Counted from the first letter of the stretch, positions 24,301-35,899 are shown. The stretch: DNA of 64,000 nt from Diadema setosum (GCA_033980235.1 CM067075.1:17434844-17498843); one strand, 5' to 3'. The notes: generated by a model not told the origin, from the sequence alone. Made by a program: numbers and translations.

Positions 24301-24579
24301 ATGGGTTACAGCCAGTGCACGTACCTCCAAAAGCTTGCAGGGGTGGTTATGGAAACTTCCACTGCCTCACAGGGGAGGGGGAATGATTTCATCTTCTCAT
24401 TGTTTGAGAGAATGCAAAAATTTGTTGGGTATATTTGGTTATTGTTTACAATAAAACATAGTCATGTCTTATTTTTCAGGCTTTTCATATTATTTATTGG
24501 ATTTTAAACAACCTCACTATTCCAGTTTCTTTTCCCCTGACTGAAACGAGAAAGTCTGCCATAACGATGTTCGCTAAAT

Positions 24580-25060
24580 TGTCAGGATTTTGCTGTCTAA
24601 CCGGGTAGTGGCTGCTTCACATACTCGTAGTGAATTTGCCTGGGTATAAGAGGCCTTTCATATATTTCTGTGATTAATCAATCCCTTTCTGTAGTTCAGT
24701 AAACATTTAAAATACTCAATTAAGTACACAATAATCAACTGTTCGATATTTCTACTAACGGGTCAAAAGAAAGGCTAGAATGGTGGGTGTAATTAGAATC
24801 ATGATCTTTGCGATGACAACTCATGAGCTAGTTCTTCGATCGATATTTCCAGGCTATTTACACGCTGTTTATTCGAGTGCGCGCATTCTTTCGTCTGGCA
24901 CAGCTGGCACCTGGTTTTGTGGAAATTTTCCACAAGGAGGGGAGAGGGGTGGGGTGTCAAGTTTCTCGTAATGCCGGAGACTGCATACACAATCTCTTCG
25001 CTTCAGTTGTATACTGTTGTGTTTTTCCCCTCTGCTGGTAATGAACTTTTAGATTAAACT
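24580..25060. repeat. Internal duplication, copy 2 (partner 20790-21360)
   Basis: Same orientation and block order as copy 1, with small indels and moderate divergence. The copies are ~3.8 kb apart, both inside the 11.4-kb element and both followed by sequence in which TTCGGATTAACGAACC-type motifs recur. Confidence 0.7.
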
Positions 25061-25369
25061 TTAGCTTGCTAGCACGTGGTTCTTTTTGTTGTGAGGTGTA
25101 TGTATTTTTTCATCATTCATGGACCGGAAAGGAAAGAAGTATGTTCAGCAAGCTGTCTTTTACACTCGCATTGGTAATAACTTATCATCAACACTCAGAT
25201 CACTCAGCCTTTTTTTCTAAACATTCAGAAACATGACCAACATCATCATCATCAATCAAAGATTATTCCTCTCGTCTATATTTCTTTTCTGAATTATCCT
25301 CCACTGCTACCTTTAGTGATTAAAAAAAAAAAAAAAAAAATCGTAACTGTTCGTTACTTTGAAGGTTTG

Positions 25370-25960
25370 CCATTTCCGAAGTCTCGTTATTCGAAAAAAA
25401 AAAACATAAAAAATAAAAGCAACAAAAAAGTTGTGTTGCTGTTTTGAAGATTCGTCAATTCAAAAACGAAGGAAGGTTTGTTTTTCTTAATGCTGTTAAT
25501 CCGAAAACAAAACAAATTTTTGACCAGGTTATTCGTTTTCAGATTAATGAACCGTACTTCCCATTTTCGGATTAACGAACCTTCGGAATGTCACAAAATG
25601 TTCGGATTAACGAACCCTATTACATTTTCAGATTACTATAGTAACAAATATCTAGGCACAGGGAATTTGCGTTTTTTCGGATACGGAAGAACGAACCATC
25701 GGAATATAAGTAGGCCTACCTGACTCTTTTTGGAATATAACCCCCACGCAAAGACATTAACAATGTCAAACTGAGAATTAAACTGATTTCTTGCCTCAAA
25801 ATTTTCCTTGCCGTCTATATATTTCTCTTCTGAATTACCCCTCCACTGCTCGACTGAAAAACAAACAAACAAACAAAACAAATAGTTACAGTTCGTTACT
25901 TAAAGTTCGTTATTCCGAAGGCTAAGATTCGGAGGAACGAACCAACGGAATAAGTAGGTC
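25370..25960. repeat. TTCGGATTAACGAACC repeat clusters 2 and 3 with A-rich tracts
   Basis: Clusters at ~25370-25700 and ~25890-25960, with fragments at 26190-26290 and 26370-26420, are separated by near-duplicated blocks containing AATGTCAAACTGAGAATT, TTCTTGCCTCAA and CTGAATTACCCC (25765-25870 and 26050-26160). Poly-A, poly-C and (AAAC)n runs are interspersed. Confidence 0.6.
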
Positions 25961-26021
25961 CTACATGACTCTTTCCAGAATACAAACATCACGCAAAAAA
26001 AAAAAAAAAATTAATAATAAT

Positions 26022-26048
26022 AATATATATATATATATATATATATAT
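26022..26048. repeat. (AT)n microsatellite
   Basis: About 13 AT dinucleotides after a TAATAATAA run. An (AAAT)n/(AATA)n run follows at ~26318-26367. Confidence 0.9.
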
Positions 26049-26579
26049 TAACGATGTCAAACTGAGAATTTCACTTACACGCATGTATTTCTTGCCTCAA
26101 GATTTTCACTCCCATCTATATTTATTTTCTGAATTACCCCCCCCCCCCCATCGACTGAAAAAAAACAAACAAACAAGCAAACATAGTTACAGTCATTCCG
26201 AAGGCTCGTAAATCCCAAATTGACGAAGGGGGGGGGGGGGGGAGTTTCGTTTTTTGAAGAATCGTCAACTCGAAAACGAAAGGGGGTCGATATTCTCAAC
26301 GTTGTTAAACTTGAAAGATAAATAAATAGATAAATGAATAAATAGATAAATAAATAAATAAATAAATTTTCGTGCCGGAACCTTCGGAATAATCCCACAA
26401 ATTGTTAGGATCAACGAAATATATTATTACACGTTCTGATGTCTAAAATAAATTAATAGAAAATTCAATTATCTTACCGTTATTTTGAGTTCTAAGATTT
26501 AGCACATATAGGCTTTTAGATTATCATAAAAGTTGATACCTATTTAGGTGGTCAAAACAGACGATGTTTGAAATGAGAA

Positions 26580-28480
26580 AGTGGGAGCATTTGTAGACAT
26601 TTAAAAATCCGACATTAACGTTTTAGCATCATAAAGAGCCGAAAGTTACCGTTATTCATTTCTGATTGTAAGAGCAATCGCAACATTTACTAGTATTTTA
26701 GCACCTTACGGAGCCGAATGTTACCGTTAATCATTTTCAAATGTAAAAGCAAACAACCGACATTCATTTTAGCATCTTACGGAGCTGAATGTTATCCTTA
26801 TTCATTTCCGAGCGTGAAAGCAAACATCCGCTATTTATTTTAGCATCTAACTGAGCCGATTGATACCGTTAATCATTTCCAAAATGTAAAAGCAACAATC
26901 TCTTATTATTTTAGCATCGTACGGAGCGGAATATTACTGGTATTCATTTCCAAATTTAAAAGCAAACATCCGAAATTTATTTTATTATCATACGGAGCCG
27001 AATGTTATATATTGCTGTCCACTTCCGGAAGTGAAATGAATCATCTGACAATTATTTTAGCATCGTACGGAGCCGAATGGTACTGTTTTTCATTTTTAAC
27101 GTCAAGGCAGACATCAGACATTTACTTTCCCATCAAACGCAACTGAATATTACCGTTATTCATTTCGAAATGTAATAGCAAATATTCGACATTTATTTTA
27201 GCGTCGTATGGAGCAGAATGTTACTTCTATTCACTTCCGAACGTAAAAGCAATCATCTCACATTTATTTTAGCATCTTCCGGAGCCGAATGTCATTGCTA
27301 TTTACTTTCGAAAGTAAAAGCAAATATCCGGCATTTCACCATCGCACGGAGTTGAATATTATTGTTATTCATTTCCGAACGTCAAAGGGACCATTCGACA
27401 TTTACTTTTATTAGCATCTTCCGGAGCTGAATGTTATTGCTATTAAATTTACTTTCGAACGTTTCGAATGTTTCGAAAATTCATTTCATTGTACATTCAT
27501 TTGATCATAATACGGAATTGAATATTATTGTTATTCATTTCCGAAAGTCAAAGGCATCATTCGACATCTATTTTAGCATCTTCCGGAGCTGAATGTTATT
27601 GCTATTTACTTTCGAACGTAAAAGCAAACATCCGGCATTTATTATACCATCGCATGGAGTTGAATATTATTGTTATCCATTTCCGAACGTCAAAGGGATC
27701 ATTCGACATTTACTTTAGCATCTTCCGAAGCTGAATGTTACTGCTAATTTACTTTCGAACGTTTCGAATGTTTCAAAAACATCCGGCATTTATCTTAGCA
27801 TCTTCCGGAGCTGAATGTTATTGCTATTTACTTTCAAACATAAAAGCAAACATCAGACAGTTATTCTATCATCGTACAGAGTTGAATATAATTGTTATTC
27901 ATTTCCGAACGTCAAAGCAAACATCAAACATCAATTTTACCAGCGAACGCAGCTGAATGTTACTGTTATTCATTACCTTCGAAATTTAAAAAGCAGACAT
28001 CCGACAGTTATTTTAGAATCGTTTGGAGCAGAATATTACTGCTATTTGCTTCCGAACGTAAAGGCAATCATGTGATATTTATTTTAGCATCTTCCGGAGC
28101 CGAATGTTGCTATTTACTTTCGAAAGTAAAAGCAAACATCCGGCGTTTATTTTATCATCGTACGGAGTTGAATATTATTGTTATTCATTTCCGAAAGTCA
28201 AAGCAAACATTCGACATTATTTCAGGATCTTCCGGAGCCGAATGTTATCCTTATGCATTTCCGAACGTAAAAATCAAATATCTGACATTAATTTTAGCAC
28301 CGCATGGAGCTGAATCTTACCGTTATTCATTTCCAAAAGTATAACATCCGACGTTTATCTTAGTATCATACGAATATTACCATTATTCATTTCCAAAATT
28401 AAAATGAAACATCTGACATTTATAGCATCTTGCGGAGCTGATTGTTGCCGCTGTTCATGTCCAAAAGTAAAGGCAAACAT
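26580..28480. repeat. ~72-bp tandem satellite, about 26 units
   Basis: The unit reads approximately AAAAGCAAACATCCGACATT, TATTTTAGCATCGTACGGAG, CCGAATGTTATTGTTATTCA, TTTCCGAACGT. Units recur every ~65-80 bp, with some pairs differing by an inserted TTTCGAACGTTTCGAATGT (27450, 27755). Few in-frame stops produce several long frames, but their encoded sequence simply repeats with the DNA, so they are not genes. It lies inside the 11.4-kb element. Confidence 0.85.
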
Positions 28481-30296
28481 CTGACTTTTTCCTACGGGAG
28501 AAATAGGACGACTTCGTAATACACTGTACAATTTATTTAGTTCTTGAGTCACTTGACAGATTAAAAAAAAAAACCTCACCTCATGCATGCAAAATTTTAC
28601 AAGTATGGAGCTGCCTAATTAAAGAATACATTCGCGTATTCTCGCTGTAGACCTACATGTGTTTTCATAAACCCTCTTCGATCGCTACTTTCAAAGTGTT
28701 CCCCGTTCAGTGAGATATGTCACCCCATAATTACGTTTTCTTTTCACCATCTGATAGCCAAACGAAACGCAAATCAACTCATAACCAATGTTGAGACAAA
28801 GGAAAGCGTCGGGACACGTCGCTCATCGTTGGGCTATCACGAGCATCATTTGTAATCGGGAGAGGTGCGTCTGGACACGTCGCTCGCTATTCAATTTGAG
28901 CACTGGCCGTGACCATTCAGAAATCTCGCTACATCTCAAGCGCCATGTCCCGAAACGTCGGCACTATTAAAACGAACACTTGCGTGAGCGGAGGTCACGC
29001 AACAGAGAAATAATCAACAGCTTCTTTTGAGGGTGTCGGCAAGTGTCAGCAAGCGTCGGCAAGCGTCGCGGTATCATCAAAATGATGGCGCGCAATGCTT
29101 TGACCGACGCTTAGCGACGGAGTAAAAACATACTGCGACGCACTTCATTGTTCTCGCAATTAGTCCCCGTCGCTGGGTGTCGCTCTCCGTCGCTCGCAGT
29201 CCCTAATTTACCAGGTGCGCCTTACACGATAACTCAAGACTGGATCGAGCAAATTTTACCAAACTTTGTCCGAGGATGATGTATGATGGGACAATTACTT
29301 GATTAGTTTTTTAGAGAAATCAGACAGAGGTCAAAGGTCAAAGATCAAGGTCAAATCCTAAAATTTATCTGTTTTCGTGATAACTCAAAACTGGATGAAG
29401 CAGCTTTCACCAAACTTGGTCCAAGGATGATGTATGATGGGGCAATTAGTTGAGTAGATTTTAGTGACATTGGCAAGAGGTCAAAGATCAAAATAACAAG
29501 GTCAAATGCTAAAAATGTTGCTATTTCCCATATCTATGCAATGCCCGAAGGTATTTTCTTGAAACTTAGTGTAGACATGTACTACTGTGTAAAGATTCTC
29601 CAGAGAAAGTTTCCTGTCATAAGGTCAAAAGGTCAAAGGTTAGGTGAAAATGTTACAATTTCACTTTTCTCGCAAATGGTTCAATGCACACTGTATTTTC
29701 ATGGAACTTGGTACATACGCATGTACTGACTGGCAGGGATTATCTAGGGAACTTTGGGGTCGTGGGTCAATAGTCAGGGGGTCAAGGTCAACTCCTCAAA
29801 ATTTTACTAATTCCCTCATATACTAGTATATGCAATGCTTGCATTATTAGTTTTAAAACTTAATATATACATGTATTACCTAATGGAGATTCGCTGGGAA
29901 ATTTCCAGCCCAAAGGTCAAAGGTAAAGGGTCAAAGGCCAGGTTTGAATGCAAAAAAAAAAAATCTATTTTGTACTGTAATTACACTCTTTCTTCATACC
30001 TTGAGAATTACTCATTGCATTAAAATATAAAAGGGTCAGTCAGAAGTCAAGTAAAAATCCTCAATTCCCCAAATATGTGTACCTGCACTCTTAGACAATT
30101 ATAGCAAACCCAGTTCAAGGAAAGTGAACATTCAAGATATTTCTGACAAACCTGTCATTTCAATATTTTGCCAGTTATGTGAAACTGTCATCACACATTG
30201 TGAAGACATTGTACTATACACCTATTGGGAGAATCATGCATTATGGCGGAGGCATCAGTCGCCATAGCGACATTTCTAGTTTATGAAATGGGGCCC

Positions 30297-31250
30297 AGAT
30301 GATTGCTTACATGATCTGGCATAACTCAAGAACCTACATACATTGTACGTCTATTATCATTAGACATAAACATATTGTCTATGTAGAACCAGTATGCATG
30401 TCTGCATTGTTTCTTGACATTATTTCATACCTGGCAATATGTTTCCTAATCAGTTTTCAAGCCTGGCCTTTGAGCTTTCTTAAATAACACATACTTCTTA
30501 TGAACAAGCTTTCTCAGCTCTTTAGTAATCCAAGGGGAAAATTTCGACATTCGTTTGAATACTCTGGGAATAGAGTCTTTTACAGCTGCATGAAGTAAGT
30601 CTGTCAAGTTCTCTGCTGATGAATTTGGGTCATCTGAATCCATAAATGCGACCTACGGAATAAGCTGGACTGGTTGTCACAAGTGGTTAAAGTGTCATCA
30701 CAAAAAGTGCAAAAATGATCTCACAAAACTGTTTCGTAGGAGTGACTGTGAAGAGGGAAGGTGGATGATAAGATAAGACAAGTGACGGTGTGATATTGAT
30801 GGAGGAGACATAGTGCCGGCAATTGGTGAAGACAAAGGCTATCATTGAGGCTATCATTGAGGCAGTTGTAGGCATGTTGGCTGAAGATCCTGCCATTTGT
30901 TGCGAATACTTCGAGCATTTAAAAGAAGGCATGATAACAGCATGGTTACTCCTGTTGTTGACTGAAGAGGACCGGTTCTGGGTACATAATCCACCAGGAG
31001 TTGTCAAGGGTCCTGGATTAGGGCTTATGTCACCGGATTGGAGAAGGAGGATACTTGCGTCGAAGGTTGCACATGAGTTTAAGTAGTAGTGTATACACGT
31101 AAACTCTCTGCCATATTTTAAGTGTACTGTACAGTACGTTGGTGTAGCAGGTACAGGGGAGCATACCAAGTGCCAAGGAGAGCTTTGTTCACATTCAGAT
31201 AGGCATAGTGTAGTGACGCCTATGAATAAAGCCAATTTAATTGTCAATAC
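30297..31250 (-). pseudogene. Non-LTR retrotransposon, 5' half with 2A-like motif; endonuclease deleted
   Basis: Minus strand. The N-terminal frame (31247-30687) starts MTIKLALFIGVTTLCLS, a signal-peptide-like stretch, and carries LLLQSGDISPNPGPL, matching the 2A ribosome-skipping consensus DxExNPGP. At ~30643 a second frame reads DPNSSAENLTDLLHAAVKD then SIPRVFKRMSK and WITKELRKLVHKKYVLFKKA, the linker that in such elements lies between endonuclease and RT; then AYWFYIDNMF-like residues to 30297. The apurinic endonuclease domain (~230 residues) is missing between these frames. The frame then joins the RT half at 17450. Dead copy. Confidence 0.8.
31008..31037 (-). other. 2A-like ribosome-skipping motif in LINE ORF
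   Basis: Codons for SGDISPNPGP (residues 71-80 of the 186-residue frame) with Leu, not the usual Pro, immediately after. Upstream residues SILLLQ form the hydrophobic stretch typical of active 2As. Similar motifs are known at the N-termini of CR1-like non-LTR elements of sea urchins and other invertebrates. Activity here is untested. Confidence 0.75.
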
Positions 31251-32286
<1,036 letters not shown>

Positions 32287-32370
32287 TAATTTAAAAGTTT
32301 CAGAGCTTATCATATACTTACAAAATCATTGATTGATTGGTTGTTTTATTTCATGCCTCCGTCACCATGA

Positions 32371-32917
32371 CCCCGTTTACAGTGCGTGGCCGGGCTCAGC
32401 CGCGGCCGAGCCTCGCAATTTTGTCCGTTTACACTGCTGGGCTCGGCCGCGCTTTTAATTCAAACCTTTCAATATTTTGTCGTAGTGGAGCTCTGCTTGT
32501 AAACAAATGCAATTTGGTGTAGCCTGGTTTTCAGACCCTTTGCCAACTGGATTCCGTGGCGACGAAGTCGCCATTCGGGCAAAGGCCTTTGCCGAAGGAA
32601 AAATCCTTTGCAGGACAAAACCACCTTAAACTATACTAATTTTCCACGTTGAGGGGGTTAATGTCATGAATAGCAAAATAGTTCAGACAGAGGGTCTGGA
32701 AGCCAGACTAAAATTGGCCGCGCATTTGGCCCAGTTTGCGTTTACACCAAGAAGAGGCCGGGCTCGGTCGCGGCCGTGGCCGAGACCACCTCCAGAGCGA
32801 GGCCAAATGCGAGGCCAATTTTGGCCTCGCATTTGGCCTTTTGCGCGTTTACACTGAAGCGGGGCTGGGCTCGGCCATGGCTCGGCCGCGGCTGAGCCTC
32901 GCACTGTAAACGGGGTC
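32371..32917. mobile_element. GC-rich palindromic MITE (GACCCCGTTTACAGTGC ends)
   Basis: Ends GACCCCGTTTACAGTGCG and CGCACTGTAAACGGGGTC are exact inverse partners. The interior is built of GGCTCGGCCGCGGCC and GAGGCCAAATGCGAGGCC palindromes, far more GC-rich than its surroundings. Compared with related units (CACCATGAAGT at 12406), the flanks join as CACCAT/GAAGTG with no obvious duplication. A second, partial copy is at 58326-58461. Confidence 0.75.
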
Positions 32918-33185
32918 GAAGTGTCACTGGAGGCATTATGTTTTCAGGTTGTCCATCTGTCCTTCCGTCCGTCTGTCCTTCCATCCTAATCAATTTTGTG
33001 GACAGCATATCTAAAAAACTGTTTGAGGTATCCAAATGAAACTTGCATTTATGTATGAGTGGGCGAAGTTGTGCCTATCTACTATTTGGTGCACATGCTC
33101 AAGATCAAAGGTCAGGGTCAAATGCTCAAAATTTTCATCATTTCCCCCATGTATGCAATGCCTGAAGGTATTATCTTGAAACTTA

Positions 33186-33192
<7 letters not shown>

Positions 33193-33232
<40 letters not shown>
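33193..33232. repeat. (TA)20 microsatellite
   Basis: About 20 TA dinucleotides within the ATGCCTCC-family element, likely expanded from TGTATACATGTA of the family unit. Confidence 0.95.
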
Positions 33233-33241
<9 letters not shown>

Positions 33242-34074
33242 ATTATCCAATAAATATTCTAGATATTTATATAGAAAGAGTTTCAGGCCGTGAGGTCACA
33301 GGTCAAGTGAAAATGTTAAAATTTCACCTTTTTCTCCATATCTCGGAAATGGTTCAAGGTATATTCATGGAACTTAGTATATATATCGAGGCAGTGATTA
33401 TCTAGGAAATTGTGGGGTCATGGGTGAAAGGTCAAGGTCAACTCCTCAAAATTTCACTATTTCCCTTATAGCTGTGCAATGCCTGAAGGTTTTTTTTTTT
33501 TAACTTAGTGTATACATGTATCACACAACAAATTTCTGGCAAATTTTTGGCTAAAAGGTCAAAGGTCAAGTGAAAATGCGAAATTTCGTGTCTTCCTCCA
33601 TATCTCGGTAGTGGCTCAAGGTATCATCATGAAACTTGGTACATATCTATGCATGTTCTGCATGAAAGTGATTCTTGTTAAGAATTTTATGGTCTATCAA
33701 GGGTCAAAGGCCAGGTTAAAATACTAAAATGTTACTATTTGATACTGAAATTACACTTTTTCTTTATACCTTGAAAATTACTCAGTGCATAAACTTATGA
33801 AAGGGTCAAAAGTCCAGTGAAAATCCTCAAATCCCCTAATACCTGCTCTCTTAGACAGTATAGCCATTCATCCAATGAAACCTAGTTGAAGGAAAGTAAA
33901 CACTGGAAACATTTGTGACCAACATGTCATTTTTATATTTTGCCAGTTATGTGAAACTGTTGTCACACATTGTCGAGATGTACTGTAGACCCATTGGGAA
34001 AACCATGCATAAGGCATACCAGTCGCCATAGTGACATTTCTGGTTTTTTTTTTTTAATGACATTTCAATTTTTG

Positions 34075-35400
34075 TTAACACACTTCTCTGCTTTTGAACC
34101 CATTTAGATGAAAGTTGGGTACATGGCATTGAGGTGTAGATGTTTGAGACATGCTGTTTGCGTTTGTCAGAGAAAACGTTGCCATGGTAACCACAGTTTT
34201 ACCAAAACCTTGTGGAGCGAACTTCTTCCACAGTATTCAAGCAATTGTTCTGTAGGTGTAGTTATGCAAGACACTGTTTGTACCCGACAAAATGTTGCCA
34301 GGGTAACTGCGTATTTTCTTGAAAATCTTGTGGAGTGAACTGCTCACACAATTGTGAAGAAATTGAAATCAAATTTGGTGGACGTTATGACATTGAGGTA
34401 TAGATGTGGAGACCTAGGGCCCGTTTCATAAAACTTGTCATCAGTGACAACTGCCACATTTCTATAACAAATTTGCTCTCAGCCAGTCAGATGCAAGGAT
34501 TTCAGTAGCTTGTCACATCTATGACAACTTGTCACTGATGACAAGTTTTATGAAACATGCCCCTGATTTTTGTGTTTACCAGACAAAGCATTGACATGGT
34601 AACCATAATTTTACCAAAACCATGTGAATCATATACTTCCACAGCATTCAAGCAATGAAGGTCGCATTTAGTATGTATGATCTATAGGTGAATATGCAAG
34701 ACACTTTTGTGTTAGTATCAGAAATAAAAAGCATTGCCGTGTTTAAGACACATTTTTTTTTTTCATCAAACTCAAGCATTTAAACTATTAAGGTCAGATA
34801 TGGTGTGTATGAAGATCTGTAGTTTCTACATAAACTTTGGATGTACAAGAAAAAGCATGGCAGACCTGATCAAACTCATCAAACAAGGTACTACACACAT
34901 ACACACACACACATCCTTTTATCAAACCCCGGTTCAATTCTTTTTCATAGGAGTCTGAGCTGCCGGATGGGGGTATTAGTCACCTTCAGTGATAGTTCTA
35001 GTTGACTTGAAATTTGTCGCATGTGACCGCTTATGCAGATGTACAAACTTAATCTTCTGTTATTGTTGAAGAGTGTGTTGCCATGGTAACGGTATATTTT
35101 GAATGAAAAATCATACACAAATATTGTGGATTCAGCTAACTCTCTCAGTTTTTGAGCACTTGGCTTGAAATTCAACATGTGTGACCGCCATAATGGAAGT
35201 TACATAAACTTTTGTTCATGTCAAGCATTGTGTTTCCATGGTAACAGCATTTTTCAATGAAAATCATAGAAATTACCAGTTTATCTATCTCACTAAGTTT
35301 TTAAGAATTTGAGTTGAGATGTATGGCACATGTGACTACCATAATTCTTAAATGACGTATCGGCGATACACAATGCATTGCCATGGTAACAACCTTTTTT
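34075..35400 (+). repeat. X-box unit array (interrupted by a MITE at 34417)
   Basis: About seven ~165-bp units with CGTTGCCATGGTAACC (34178-34191), GTTGCCATGGTAAC (35077-35090) and variants. Early units have TTTTACCAAAACCTTGTGGAG, later ones GAATGAAAAATCATAC...TTGTGGATTCAGC, so two unit subtypes lie in one array. An (AC)n run is at ~34895. Confidence 0.75.
34417..34563. mobile_element. Short palindromic MITE (GGGC...GTTTCATAAAACTTGTCA)
   Basis: Left arm GGGCCCGTTTCATAAAACTT, then GTCATCAGTGACAA; right arm TTGTCACTGATGACAAGTTT, then TATGAAACATGCCCC: a near-perfect ~147-bp hairpin. The related unit at 46800 shows the uninterrupted site (GGAGACATGATTTTTG). Confidence 0.8.
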
Positions 35401-35512
35401 TTTTCCATAAGGTGAATGCATACAAAATTGTTGGTTTAGCTATCTCCCTCAGTTTTGGGTGGCGGGTATTTTTTATCAGATTGAGTGATAGTTCTAGTTG
35501 TTTGTTCCTTAA

Positions 35513-35895
35513 AGGGTGTGTACAGTTCTGGTTGAGGTGAGGATTTAGCTTTTAACGTTTTGCAAGATATTCAGAAACCACTCTATGAGATGTCAAAGAG
35601 CATGCAATTCTAAGGGGTATCAAAAGTTTATTTGATGAAAATCGGTTTTGAAATGGCTGAGATATCCAGAAACAAGATGAAACAAAGAGATCTAATGAAA
35701 GGCGTGGCCTGTCGCCTTTTAATGTTATCACTTTTTTGGATATCTCAGCCATTTGAAAACCAATTTTCATCAAATAAACGTTGAATCCTTCTTAAAATTA
35801 CATGCTCTTTCATATTTCATAAGAGGTTTCTCATTATCTCACTTAGGAATGTTCAAAACATGAATCCCCACTTCAATCAGTACGGTACAGTCCCT
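35513..35895. mobile_element. TTAA-flanked palindromic MITE (AGGGACTGTAC / AGGGTGTGTACAG)
   Basis: TTAA at 35509-35512 and 35896-35899. Long inverted arms are centred near 35700 (ATGGCTGAGATATCC against GGATATCTCAGCCAT; ATTTGATGAAAATCG against ATTTTCATCAAATAAAC). A full copy in the opposite orientation is at 54941-55323. No ORF. Confidence 0.85.
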
Positions 35896-35899
35896 TTAA

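Larger units (their letters stand above)
17814..29221. mobile_element. 11.4-kb TTA-flanked DNA element (PIF/Harbinger-like ends), no transposase
   Basis: The left end GGCGCACCTGGTAAATTAG is exactly mirrored at the right end, with TTA on both sides (17811-17813, 29222-29224). A 3-bp TWA duplication and GG-starting repeats are typical of PIF/Harbinger. Both subterminal regions (to ~18150 and from ~28790) are studded with GCGACG / GCGTCG / CCCAGCGACGG motifs, possible transposase-binding sites. No DDE or Myb-like ORF is recognisable, so it is non-autonomous or decayed. It contains TTCGGATTAACGAACC arrays, an internal duplication, a ~72-bp satellite and simple repeats. It could be a composite of several insertions inside one MITE shell. 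Confidence 0.65.
17594..30279 (+). mobile_element. ATGCCTCC (DR1-rich) HINE-like element, split by an 11.4-kb insertion
   Basis: The 5' part, 17594-17813, has the hairpin ATGCCTCCGCCACGAAGTGG...GCGGCAT and the (GTCC)n run. The 3' part, 29222-30279, carries CAAAGGTCA repeats (perfect DR1 at 29328-29340) and ends GGCGGAGGCATcaGTCGCCATAGCGACATTTCTAG. The ends lie between T residues of the host MITE with no duplication. The break is exactly at TTA of TTTACACGATAACT, repeated on both sides of the inner element. Confidence 0.75.
17451..30296. mobile_element. Palindromic MITE (GGGCCCCATTTCATAAA ends), split by nested insertions
   Basis: The left piece (17451-17593) starts GGGCCCCATTTCATAAAA; the right piece (30280-30296) ends TTTATGAAATGGGGCCC. 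Within the left piece, GGAATGACAA and TTGTCATTCC are central inverted arms, so the original MITE was ~160 bp. It sits inside the LINE: removing it restores the frame ...CKQSS / PPCVFVHDG. An ATGCCTCC element (17594-30279) is inserted near its right end. Confidence 0.75.
32351..34043 (+). mobile_element. ATGCCTCC (DR1-rich) HINE-like element, near complete
   Basis: Starts CATGCCTCCGTCACCAT after T residues; the first hairpin is interrupted by a GC-rich MITE (32371-32917) and resumes GAAGTGTCACTGGAGGCAT. Interior: (GTCC)n, AATTTTGTGGACAGC, ~280-bp tandem blocks with AGGTCAAGGTCAA and a perfect DR1 (33556-33568), and a (TA)20 run. Ends GGCATACCAGTCGCCATAG then TGACATTTCTGG, a variant of the shared hairpin plus CTRR terminus. 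Confidence 0.7.

Noticed and set aside
27528..28344. Several overlapping open frames with repeated Cys/Tyr-rich segments (e.g. GAECYCYLL)
   Set aside because: They are translations of the 72-bp satellite, whose units lack stops in one frame. No start context, no conserved domain.
26580..28480. CRISPR-like regular repeats
   Set aside because: Units are directly adjacent and diverged with no unique spacers, in an animal genome context.
30687..31247. Could be a host secreted protein (signal-like N-terminus, 186 residues)
   Set aside because: The NPGP motif, the adjoining WITKELRKLV linker frame and collinearity with the RT half identify it as LINE sequence.
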